Assembly (NCBI RefSeq): GCF_009674585.1
Contig: NZ_WKJP01000001.1
Coordinates: 558,001 to 622,000, forward strand
Reading direction: 5' to 3'
Source of the DNA: Haloferax marinisediminis
Lineage (GTDB): Archaea > Halobacteriota > Halobacteria > Halobacteriales > Haloferacaceae
Length of the DNA: 64,000 nt
A program made the translations under genes and the position numbers. The stretch's first letter is position 1. Every line of letters starts with the position of its first letter. The notes beneath the pieces are model-generated. The model made no database searches. It saw only the letters and a list, made by a program, of their open reading frames with translations, and was not told the DNA's origin. Shown piece after piece: positions 53,816 to 60,963 of this stretch.

Positions 53816-54301
53816 GTGACTGTCTACGAGAGCGACCTTCCGGGCGTCGGGAAAAAACACGAGGTGGAACTCGACGGCGGGGCACGACTCGTCATCGTGA
53901 CCCACAACACCGGGAAACGAGAGGTATTTCGCCGCGCGAGCGCCGACAGCGACTCAGAGAAACTGTTCGAACTGAACGATGACCTCGCGCGACAGGTTGG
54001 GACGCTCCTCGAAGGCGCGTACTTCCAACCGGTCCAGTCGACCTCCATCGAGACGTTGCTCGGCGACAACACCGTCCTCGAGTGGGTGGAAGTCAGCGAC
54101 GACTCCGACGTCGTGGGAAAGACACTCGGCGAGTCAGAACTCCGGCAGGTGACTGGGGCGTCCGTCATCGTCATCGAACGTGACGACGAAGTCATCACCT
54201 CGCCGGGAGGCGACGCGATGATCGAAGCAGGCGACACGCTGGTCGTCATCGGCGCCCGTGACGCCTGCCGTGACTTCGTGACACTCGTAACCGGAGCCTA
54301 A
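53816..54301 (+). CDS. RCK_C (TrkA-C) domain regulatory protein of a cation/proton antiporter
   Basis: A 161-residue soluble protein with an N-terminal subdomain and a C-terminal RCK_C (TrkA-C) domain (about residues 75-158, including LEWVEVSDDSDVVGKTLGESEL and AMIEAGDTLVVIGARDA). The layout resembles KhtT, which regulates a potassium/proton antiporter. The start is a GTG at 53816 supported by TATA-like ATTTTATT (53782-53789), 27 bases upstream. The stop overlaps the antiporter gene by one base, strongly linking the two. Confidence 0.85.
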   Translation: MTVYESDLPGVGKKHEVELDGGARLVIVTHNTGKREVFRRASADSDSEKLFELNDDLARQVGTLLEGAYFQPVQSTSIETLLGDNTVLEWVEVSDDSDVVGKTLGESELRQVTGASVIVIERDDEVITSPGGDAMIEAGDTLVVIGARDACRDFVTLVTGA

Positions 54302-55500
54302 TGGCAGCGGACCTCCTCGAATTCGGCTATCTACTCGTCGTTCTCGCCCTCACCGGGGCGATTGCACTCCGACTCGGTCTGTCGGTCATCCCCCTGTACG
54401 TCATTGGCGGCGTCGTCGTCGGCCCGTACGTCGCAGGGCGACTCGGCCTTCCGTACGTCGCCGAGGGCGAAGTGATCACGCTGCTCGCGGAAGTTGGTAT
54501 CGTGCTGCTCTTGTTCTTCCTCGGACTCGAGTTCAGCCTCGACCGACTCCGTGCCGCGCGGAGCAACATCAGCCGCGCCGGTGCCATCGACCTGCTGGTG
54601 AACCTGCCACTGGGCGTCGTCATCGGACTCGCCCTCGGGTGGTCGGTCGTCGAAGCGTTCCTCCTCGGCGGCATCGTCTACATCTCTTCGTCCGCCATCG
54701 TGACGAAGACGCTCATCGACCTCGGGTGGATTGCCGACCCCGAATCCGAACCCATTCTGGGGACGCTCGTCTTCGAAGACCTCGCCATCGCCGTCTACCT
54801 CGCCGCCGTCACCTCACTCGTCCTCGGTGGCGAGGGCGGACTCGCCGCGATTGGGCGCTCGCTCGCCATCGCGTTCGGGTTCCTCGGTCTCCTCCTCATC
54901 GCTGTCCAGTACGGGACGAGCCTGTTCACTCGCGTCCTCGACGTGGAGAACGAAGAGGCGTTCGTCCTTCGAGCGCTCGCCGTCGTCGTCCCCATCGCCG
55001 GCGCAGCACTAGCGCTCGGCGTGAGCGAGGCAGTTGCGGCGTTCTTCGTCGGCATGGGCTTTTCGACGAGTGGCCACCGCGAGACCATCGAGCGCCGCCT
55101 GACGTCCGTCCGCGACGTGTTCGCGGCGATATTCTTCTTCTGGATTGGCCTCGGGACGGACCCGACGTTGCTCGTCGCGGCCGCGGTTCCGCTCGTCATC
55201 GCCGTGGTGTTGACGACGCCTGCAAAGGTCATCTCTGGCTACCTCGGCGGCCGTGTCTACGACCTCTCGAACCACCGGTCACTCCGCGTCGGTGTCGGAA
55301 TGGTCCCACGCGGGGAGTTCTCGCTCGTCATCGCGGCGCTGGCGGCGTCGGGGTCGACACAGGTGATGCGCGAGGTCATCCCGTCGTTCGCCGTCGGGTA
55401 CGTTCTCGTCATGAGCGCCCTCGGGACGGTGTTAATGCAGCGGTCTGACCTCGTCGAACGACTGATCTTCCGTCGACAGTCGGCGGGAGCAGACTCCTAA
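54301..55500 (+). CDS. CPA2-family cation/proton antiporter (KhtU/KefB-like)
   Basis: A 399-residue membrane antiporter with about twelve helices, CPA2 monovalent cation/proton type. GLEFSLDRLRAARSN, GGIVYISSSAIVTKTL and FFFWIGLGTDPTLL are diagnostic. It has no attached RCK domain; the preceding gene supplies one, as in KhtTU. It probably exports K+ or Na+ in exchange for protons. A second ATG-rich start is not needed since the first ATG overlaps the upstream stop. Confidence 0.93.
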   Translation: MAADLLEFGYLLVVLALTGAIALRLGLSVIPLYVIGGVVVGPYVAGRLGLPYVAEGEVITLLAEVGIVLLLFFLGLEFSLDRLRAARSNISRAGAIDLLVNLPLGVVIGLALGWSVVEAFLLGGIVYISSSAIVTKTLIDLGWIADPESEPILGTLVFEDLAIAVYLAAVTSLVLGGEGGLAAIGRSLAIAFGFLGLLLIAVQYGTSLFTRVLDVENEEAFVLRALAVVVPIAGAALALGVSEAVAAFFVGMGFSTSGHRETIERRLTSVRDVFAAIFFFWIGLGTDPTLLVAAAVPLVIAVVLTTPAKVISGYLGGRVYDLSNHRSLRVGVGMVPRGEFSLVIAALAASGSTQVMREVIPSFAVGYVLVMSALGTVLMQRSDLVERLIFRRQSAGADS

Positions 55501-55567
55501 ATCGACGGGTTCGGACCGCTCTGTCGCCGAGTGACTCGACTGAGGCGAACGTTGCGGTGCCGAAAGA

Positions 55568-55575
55568 ATTTAATA
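55568..55575 (+). promoter_or_regulatory. TATA box of the Arg-rich leader ORF
   Basis: TTTAATAT at 55569-55576 (allowing one base) lies about 30 bases before the ATG at 55603, fitting a nearly leaderless transcript that would begin at the short ORF rather than at argG. Confidence 0.5.
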
Positions 55576-55602
55576 TGGACGATGTTGTAGGCACTCACAA
55601 CC

Positions 55603-55680
55603 ATGGCGACTCGCAGCACCTTCGCCACTTTTGCCCCGCTGCGAGCCGCTGCTGTCCGACGACGACGACCGGCCCTTTAG
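55603..55680 (+). CDS. 25-residue Arg-rich leader-like ORF upstream of argG
   Basis: Short ORF beginning MATRSTFATFAPL and ending VRRRRPAL, located 136 bases before argG. Four consecutive arginine codons, all CGA (55657-55668), precede Pro-Ala-Leu-stop. A hairpin overlaps the end of the ORF. A TATA element sits about 30 bases upstream of the ATG. Six of 25 residues are Arg. The arrangement recalls bacterial leader peptides that sense charged tRNA, but no archaeal attenuator of this kind is known to me; it may also be a small regulatory peptide. Nothing shows that it is translated. Confidence 0.55.
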   Translation: MATRSTFATFAPLRAAAVRRRRPAL

Positions 55681-55684
55681 GGCC
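55671..55684 (+). promoter_or_regulatory. Hairpin spanning the leader ORF stop codon
   Basis: GGCCC-TTTA-GGGCC forms a 5-base GC stem with a 4-base loop. The 5' arm lies in the last codons of the Arg-rich ORF and the stop codon TAG in the loop and 3' arm. A ribosome stalled on the CGA codons just upstream would cover it. Confidence 0.55.
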
Positions 55685-55742
55685 AGAATCATCATATCCT
55701 TCGGGACACGTCGAAATTTCTAATCTCCAGTTTTCTTGGCTA

Positions 55743-55807
55743 TAGGCATCTCTACCACTTAATTTCACAGAATGAATGCAAAGAATTTATTTAGGTATCC
55801 CTACCAC
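55743..55807 (+). promoter_or_regulatory. Paired 16-base operator-like repeat bracketing the argG TATA box
   Basis: TAGGCATCTCTACCAC (55743-55758) and TAGGTATCCCTACCAC (55792-55807) match at 14 of 16 positions, centres 49 bases apart. The second contains the dyad GGTA-N4-TACC. Between them TTTATTTAGG (55786-55795) is the argG TATA box, about 26 bases before the leaderless ATG. The downstream repeat therefore covers the region between TATA box and start site, fitting repressor binding. Confidence 0.6.
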
Positions 55808-55815
55808 AGACGAGT

Positions 55816-57033
55816 ATGAAGAAAGTCGCACTCGCGTTCTCCGGCGGACTCGACACCACAATCTGCGTCCCAATCCTCAAAGAGGAGTACGGATACGACG
55901 AAGTCATCGGCGTCACCGTCGACGTCGGTCAGCCCGAAGAAGAGTTCGACGAGGCCTACGAGACGGCCGAAGCACTCGGACTCGAACACTACGTCATCGA
56001 CGCGAAAGACGAGTTCGCCGAACTCTGTCTCGACTCCGTCACCGCAAACGCGGACTATCAGGGCTATCCCCTCGGGACAGCGCTCGCACGCCCGGTCATC
56101 GCGAATGCCATCCTCGACCTCGCACTCGAAGAGGACTGTGACGGCATCGCCCACGGGTGTACGGGTAAAGGAAACGACCAGCTGCGCTTCGAAGCAGTCT
56201 GGCGTGCCTCTGACCTCGAAGTCATCGCCCCCGTCCGCGAGATGGGCATGACCCGCGAGTGGGAAATCGAGTACGCCGCCGAGAAAGACCTCCCAGTGCA
56301 GGGAGGCAACGAAGGCGTCTGGTCCATCGACACGAACCTCTGGAGCCGTTCCATCGAGGGCGGCAACCTCGAAGACCCCGGCTACGTCCCGCCGGAAGAC
56401 ATCTACGAGTGGACCGACCAGCCCTCGGGCGAGACGGAACTCATCGAGATTACGTTCGAAGATGGCTACCCGGTCGCCATCGACGGCGACGAGATGGAGC
56501 CCCTCGAACTCATCGCCTTCCTCAACGAGAAAGCCGGTTCGTACGGCGTCGGCCGCACGGACATGATGGAAGACCGCATGCTCGGCCTGAAGGTGCGCGA
56601 GAACTACGAGCACCCGGCCGCGACGACGCTCCTCAACGCGCACAAGGCGCTCGAAGGCCTCGTCCTCACGAAAGAAGAGCGTGACTTCAAGGCCACCGTC
56701 GACAACGAGTGGTCCCAGAAGGCCTACGAGGGCCTCATCGACGCCCCGCTCGTGGGTGCGCTCGAAGGCTTCATCGAGAAGACCCAAGAGCGCGTCACGG
56801 GCACTGTGACCATCAAGTTCGAGGGCGGACAGGCCCGCCCGGTCGGCCGCGAGTCCGAGTACGCTGCCTACTCCGAGTCCGCCGCCTCCTTCAACACGGA
56901 GACGGTCGACGGCATCGAGCAGGCCGACGCCACGGGCGTCGCCAAGTACCACGGCTTCCAGGCACGCCTCGCGAACCAGAGCACGAAGAAAGAAAAGCCA
57001 GAACTGGCCGCCGACGGCGGCAGCGACGAGTAA
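55816..57033 (+). CDS. argG: Argininosuccinate synthase
   Basis: ATP-dependent enzyme joining citrulline and aspartate to argininosuccinate, 405 residues. The PP-loop FSGGLDTT is at residues 8-15, and GYPLGTALARPVIA, GKGNDQLRFE and MTREWEIEYA follow as in the family. The start ATG at 55816 has its own TATA box about 26 bases upstream, so argG can be transcribed apart from the short ORF ahead of it. argH begins one base after its stop. Confidence 0.97.
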   Translation: MKKVALAFSGGLDTTICVPILKEEYGYDEVIGVTVDVGQPEEEFDEAYETAEALGLEHYVIDAKDEFAELCLDSVTANADYQGYPLGTALARPVIANAILDLALEEDCDGIAHGCTGKGNDQLRFEAVWRASDLEVIAPVREMGMTREWEIEYAAEKDLPVQGGNEGVWSIDTNLWSRSIEGGNLEDPGYVPPEDIYEWTDQPSGETELIEITFEDGYPVAIDGDEMEPLELIAFLNEKAGSYGVGRTDMMEDRMLGLKVRENYEHPAATTLLNAHKALEGLVLTKEERDFKATVDNEWSQKAYEGLIDAPLVGALEGFIEKTQERVTGTVTIKFEGGQARPVGRESEYAAYSESAASFNTETVDGIEQADATGVAKYHGFQARLANQSTKKEKPELAADGGSDE

Positions 57034-57034
57034 G

Positions 57035-58501
57035 ATGACAGGCGAGGACGGTGACTCCGAGAGCGTCATTCGCCGGGACCGCTTCAGCGGCGGCCCCGCC
57101 CGCGGGTTCATGTCGAGTCTCGCGGCAGACGAACGCATCTTCGAGGCCGACCTCGCCGTCGACCGGGCGCACGTGGTGATGCTCGCGGCACAGGACATCA
57201 TCGAGTCCGACGTCGCCGCAGACATCCTCGACGCGCTTGACGACGTGGAAGCCGCCGGCCACGAGTCACTCTCCGGCGGCGAAGACGTGCACGAAGCCAT
57301 CGAAGCGGCCGTCATCGACATCGTCGGCCCCGACGGTGGGAAGATGCACACCGCGCGCTCGCGCAACGACGAGGTTGCGACGTGTATCCGCTACCGCCTC
57401 CGCGAGGACGTACTGGAGGCACTCGACGCCGCCCTCGCACTGCGCGAATCGCTCGTCGAGACGGCGGCAGCACACACCGAGACGGTGATGCCCGGGTACA
57501 CACACCTGCAACCCGCCCAACCGACGACGGTTGCGCACTTTCTGCTCTCGTACGAACGGGCGGTCGCCCGCGACTGCGCCCGCCTCATGTGTGCGTACGA
57601 GCGTATCAACCAGTCACCCCTCGGGTCGGCCGCCTTCGCGGGGACACCGTTCGACGTGAACCGCGAACTCGTCGCCGACCTCCTCGGGTTCGACAGCGTG
57701 ATGGAGAACTCGATGGACGCCTCTGCGACGCGCGACTTCCTCGCGGAGACGCTCGGGGCGCTGACGACACACGCCATCACGCTCTCGGGACTCGCCGAAG
57801 ACCTCGTCATCTTCTCGAACAAGGGCTTCGTCGAACTCTCGGACGACTACTCGTCGACGTCGTCTATCATGCCCCAGAAGAAGAACCCCGACACGATGGA
57901 ACTCGTCCGCGCCGTCGCGGGCGACGCCGTCGGGGAACTCACCGGGCTCTTGACGACGCTCAAAGGACTGCCGCGCGCGTACAACCGCGACTTACAACGC
58001 GCGCACAAGCACGCGTTCCGCGCCGTGGACGACGTATCCGAAGCGGCCGCCGTGGCCGCCGGTGCCGTCGCCTCCGCGACGTGGCCCGAAGACGAACTCG
58101 CCGCGGCCGCCGGAGACGGCTTTTCGACGGCGACGGGCGTCGCGGACCTGCTCGCGATGGCGGGGCTACCGTTCCGCACGGCCCACGAAGTCGTCGCCGA
58201 GGCCGCCGCCCGGTCCACGGGAACGCCAGACGTGGCAACACTTGACGCCGTCGCTACGGACGTATTAGGTGAGTCTCTCTTTACGCACGTGACAGCAGAC
58301 GCCGTCGAAGCCGCGCTCGATCCGACCGAGAGCGTGGCGAGTCGCGATTCGGTCGGTGGGCCCGCGCCCGCCGCCGTCGAATCGACGCTCTCGACGGCCC
58401 GTGACGACCTCTCGGCGGACTACGCTGCCGTCGCGGACGCCCGCGACACGCTTACGGCCGCTGCCGACGAACTCGACGAGGAGGTATCGAGCTATGTCTG
58501 A
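57035..58501 (+). CDS. argH: Argininosuccinate lyase
   Basis: Splits argininosuccinate to arginine and fumarate; 488 residues. The fumarase-superfamily signature TSSIMPQKKNPDTMEL is intact, with HTARSRNDEVAT and GYTHLQPAQPTTVAH. The C-terminal 70 residues, rich in Ala and Asp, extend slightly beyond bacterial enzymes. It is co-transcribed with argG. Its stop codon is overlapped by an Arg-rich ORF in another frame. Confidence 0.96.
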   Translation: MTGEDGDSESVIRRDRFSGGPARGFMSSLAADERIFEADLAVDRAHVVMLAAQDIIESDVAADILDALDDVEAAGHESLSGGEDVHEAIEAAVIDIVGPDGGKMHTARSRNDEVATCIRYRLREDVLEALDAALALRESLVETAAAHTETVMPGYTHLQPAQPTTVAHFLLSYERAVARDCARLMCAYERINQSPLGSAAFAGTPFDVNRELVADLLGFDSVMENSMDASATRDFLAETLGALTTHAITLSGLAEDLVIFSNKGFVELSDDYSSTSSIMPQKKNPDTMELVRAVAGDAVGELTGLLTTLKGLPRAYNRDLQRAHKHAFRAVDDVSEAAAVAAGAVASATWPEDELAAAAGDGFSTATGVADLLAMAGLPFRTAHEVVAEAAARSTGTPDVATLDAVATDVLGESLFTHVTADAVEAALDPTESVASRDSVGGPAPAAVESTLSTARDDLSADYAAVADARDTLTAAADELDEEVSSYV

Positions 58502-58721
58502 GGTATCCACCCCAGTCGCCGGCCTGCCGCGACCACCGCGAGCGGTTGCTCCGCGACGACCACGACGACCGGTCTCGGTTCGGCGACGACCGCGACCGGA
58601 ACCGCGACCACGACCGACGGCAGGGACGGCCCGACCGGTTCCGTCCCTGGTGTCGGGTGAGGGTGGCAACCGAGCTCGACACGTCGTTCGGCCGACCACG
58701 GTGGTCGGTCGAATCACCTGA
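58494..58721 (+). CDS. Putative 75-residue Arg/Pro-rich ORF overlapping the argH stop
   Basis: An ORF beginning MSEVSTPVAGLPRPP at an ATG 8 bases before the end of argH. About 17 of 75 residues are Arg, and 15 of those 17 codons are CGA (the others CGG), unlike argG and argH, which use mostly CGC and CGT. Pro is also abundant. The composition is low-complexity and strongly basic, not like a haloarchaeal protein, so it may be a chance ORF in a CGAC-rich stretch; alternatively it is a translated leader of the arginine region. A TTTTTT tract at 58751-58756 follows it. Confidence 0.35.
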   Translation: MSEVSTPVAGLPRPPRAVAPRRPRRPVSVRRRPRPEPRPRPTAGTARPVPSLVSGEGGNRARHVVRPTTVVGRIT

Positions 58722-58750
58722 TATCCACCGAGAGAGTCTTCTTTACGCTA

Positions 58751-58791
58751 TTTTTTGTCCCGTAATTTTCGACGGATTTAATACCATCCGT
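58751..58791 (+). promoter_or_regulatory. T-tract then dyad-covered TATA box of lysW
   Basis: TTTTTT at 58751-58756 may end argGH transcripts. ACGGAT (58772-58777) and ATCCGT (58786-58791) are a perfect 6-base inverted repeat flanking the TATA box (TTTAATA, 58777-58783), about 30 bases before the lysW ATG. The lysW-argE genes thus have their own likely regulated promoter, of different operator sequence from argG. Confidence 0.55.
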
Positions 58792-58809
58792 GGCCCAGCC
58801 TGAGATGTA

Positions 58810-58989
58810 ATGAGCGACACCATCACTGCGGAAGACCCGCTGAGCGGAGAAGAAATCGAGCTGCCGGCCGACGTCGAAGTCGGCGAAATCATCGACAGTC
58901 CTGCCACAGGCGCAGAACTAGAGGTCGTCTCCCTCGACCCCGTCGTGCTCGAGGAAGCACCTGAACTCGAAGAGGATTGGGGAGAGTAA
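58810..58989 (+). CDS. lysW: LysW/ArgW amino-group carrier protein lacking zinc cysteines
   Basis: Small acidic carrier (59 residues) whose C-terminal Glu is joined to the amino group of glutamate (and in some archaea 2-aminoadipate), shielding it during arginine or lysine synthesis. The tail ELEEDWGE holds the conserved EDWGE end, and EVVSLDPVVLEEAPELEE matches the family. However, the usual zinc ribbon with four Cys (CPxCG and CxxCG) is gone: the corresponding stretches read EDPLSG and SPATGAE, with no Cys anywhere in the protein. It presumably folds without zinc, perhaps relying on salt and acidity. It heads the operon with argX. Confidence 0.9.
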   Translation: MSDTITAEDPLSGEEIELPADVEVGEIIDSPATGAELEVVSLDPVVLEEAPELEEDWGE

Positions 58990-58990
58990 C

Positions 58991-59866
58991 GTGCATATTG
59001 GACTGCTCTACTCCCGGATTCGCCGCGACGAGAAGTTGCTCCTCAACGAGCTCCGCGAGCGCGGCCACGAGGTGACGAAGATAGACGTTCGGAAAGAGCA
59101 GTTCGACCTCACCGAGCCGCCGGCGGCGTTCGACGGCGTCGACATCGTGGTCGACAGGTGTCTGGCGACGAGCAGGAGCCTCTACATCACGCGCTTCCTG
59201 CAGTCGTACGGCATCCCCGTCGTCAACTCACACGAGACGGCAGACATCTGCGCCGACAAGGCGAAGAACAGTCTCGCACTCGCGGATGCGGGCGTCCCCA
59301 CGCCCAACACGAAAGTCGCGTTCACCGTCGAATCGGCGATGGAAATCGTCGAAGAGTTCGGCTACCCCTGCGTCCTCAAGCCCGTCGTCGGGTCGTGGGG
59401 ACGTCTGATGGCGAAAATCGACTCCGAAGCGGCCGCCGAGGCGATTTTAGAGCACAAGGCGACGCTCGGAAACTACGAACACAAGGTGTTCTACATCCAG
59501 GAGTTCGTCGAGAAACCCGGTCGCGACATTCGCGTCCTCGCCGTCGATGGTGAACCCATCGCCGCGATGACTCGAACCTCGGACCACTGGCTCACGAACG
59601 CCGCGAAAGGCGCCGACGCCGAAGCGTTCGAACTCGACGACCGCGCGAAAGAACTCGTGAAGCAGGCGTCCGATGCAGTCGGCGGCGGCCTGCTCGGCGT
59701 CGACCTCATGGAGACCGGTGACGACTACACCGTCCACGAGGTCAACCACACGGTCGAGTTCAAAGCACTCAACGACGCGGTCGACGTGGACGTTCCCGCG
59801 AAGGTCGTCGATTGGCTGGAGACGAAAGTCGACGGCGAAAAGACGCTCGCGGAGGTTTCGGCGTGA
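58991..59866 (+). CDS. argX: LysW-glutamate (or aminoadipate) ligase, ArgX/LysX
   Basis: ATP-grasp ligase that joins the amino group of glutamate to the C-terminus of LysW; 291 residues. The ATP-grasp core is seen in YPCVLKPVVGSWGRLMAKIDS and FYIQEFVEKPGRDIRVLAVDG, and the Mg-binding end in VHEVNHTVEFK. GTG at 58991 starts one base after the lysW stop, and argC overlaps its end by 4 bases. Only argGH and a carboxylate-linked arginine set are present here, so glutamate for arginine is the main expected substrate; use for lysine cannot be excluded. Confidence 0.93.
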   Translation: MHIGLLYSRIRRDEKLLLNELRERGHEVTKIDVRKEQFDLTEPPAAFDGVDIVVDRCLATSRSLYITRFLQSYGIPVVNSHETADICADKAKNSLALADAGVPTPNTKVAFTVESAMEIVEEFGYPCVLKPVVGSWGRLMAKIDSEAAAEAILEHKATLGNYEHKVFYIQEFVEKPGRDIRVLAVDGEPIAAMTRTSDHWLTNAAKGADAEAFELDDRAKELVKQASDAVGGGLLGVDLMETGDDYTVHEVNHTVEFKALNDAVDVDVPAKVVDWLETKVDGEKTLAEVSA

Positions 59867-60906
59867 GCGAGGTACTCACAGCAGGTGTCGTCGGTGGCTC
59901 TGGATTCACCGGCGGTGAACTGCTCCGTCTCCTCGATGGACACCCGAACTTCGAGATCGCACAGGCCACGAGCCGCTCCTACGAGCGCAAGACCATCGGC
60001 CACGTCCATCCGAACCTTCGTCACCTCGACGTGCGCTTTACCTCACCCGAGGACCTCGAATCGGTCGACGTGCTGTTTACGGCGACACCGCACGGCGTCT
60101 CGATGGAACACATCGACGAGTTCCAGGACGCCGCCGACACCGTCGTGGACCTCTCTGCCGACTTCAGACTCTCCGAAGAAGCACAGTACGACCAGTGGTA
60201 CGACGGGCACACGTGCCCCGAATATCTCGAAAAGTCGGAGTACGCGCTTCCCGAACTGAATCGCGAGAACCTCCCCGGTGCGGACCTCATCGCCGCGGGC
60301 GGGTGTAACGCGACTGCGACGATTCTCGGGCTGAAACCACTTTTCGACGCCGACATCCTCTCCGGTGACGAGCAGGTCGTCGTCGACGTGAAAGTCGGGT
60401 CGTCCGAAGGTGGCGCGGGCGCGAGCAAGGCGTCGTCACACGCCGAGCGCTCCGGAATCGTCCGCCCCTACGCCCCGACCGGCCACCGTCACGAGGCCGA
60501 AATCGAGGAGTTCCTCGGCCTCTCTGTCTCCTTTACCGTCCACGCAGTGGACATGGTCCGCGGTGCGGCGGCGACCTGTCACGTCTTCCCCGACGGACCA
60601 GTGTCGAAAGGCGACATGTGGAAGGCCTACAGAGGAAGCTACGGCGACGAACCGTTCATGCGCACCGTCGCCGGCGGCGGTGGCGTCTACCGCTACCCCG
60701 AACCGAAGGCCGTCGCAGGCACCAACTTCGGCGAAGTCGGCTTCGAAATCGACCCCTCGAACCGCCGACTCGTCGTGTTTTCGGCCATCGACAACATGAT
60801 GAAAGGCTCTGCCGGGCAGGCAGTCCACGCCGCCAACATCGCACTCGGCTTCGACGAGACGGCCGGCCTCGACTTCACTGGCTTCCACCCGATTGGGTCT
60901 CCCTGA
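59863..60906 (+). CDS. argC: [LysW]-gamma-glutamyl phosphate reductase, ArgC/LysY
   Basis: NADP-dependent reductase of carrier-bound glutamyl phosphate to the semialdehyde, 347 residues. The N-terminal GVVGGSGFTGGELLRLL is the dinucleotide motif, and catalytic Cys is in GGCNATATILGL. GTG at 59863 (MSEVLTAGVV) is supported by the four-base overlap with argX. It lies 57 bases before argB. Confidence 0.94.
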   Translation: MSEVLTAGVVGGSGFTGGELLRLLDGHPNFEIAQATSRSYERKTIGHVHPNLRHLDVRFTSPEDLESVDVLFTATPHGVSMEHIDEFQDAADTVVDLSADFRLSEEAQYDQWYDGHTCPEYLEKSEYALPELNRENLPGADLIAAGGCNATATILGLKPLFDADILSGDEQVVVDVKVGSSEGGAGASKASSHAERSGIVRPYAPTGHRHEAEIEEFLGLSVSFTVHAVDMVRGAAATCHVFPDGPVSKGDMWKAYRGSYGDEPFMRTVAGGGGVYRYPEPKAVAGTNFGEVGFEIDPSNRRLVVFSAIDNMMKGSAGQAVHAANIALGFDETAGLDFTGFHPIGSP

Positions 60907-60963
60907 GCGTACCGTCCCCGAACACACCAGCTCCAGACCGACCACCAACGAACTACACCGACT

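Noticed and set aside
58546-58803. Alternative frame with RD-rich repeats after argH
   Set aside because: Low-complexity product of CGAC repeats with a TTG start, running through the T-tract and the lysW promoter.
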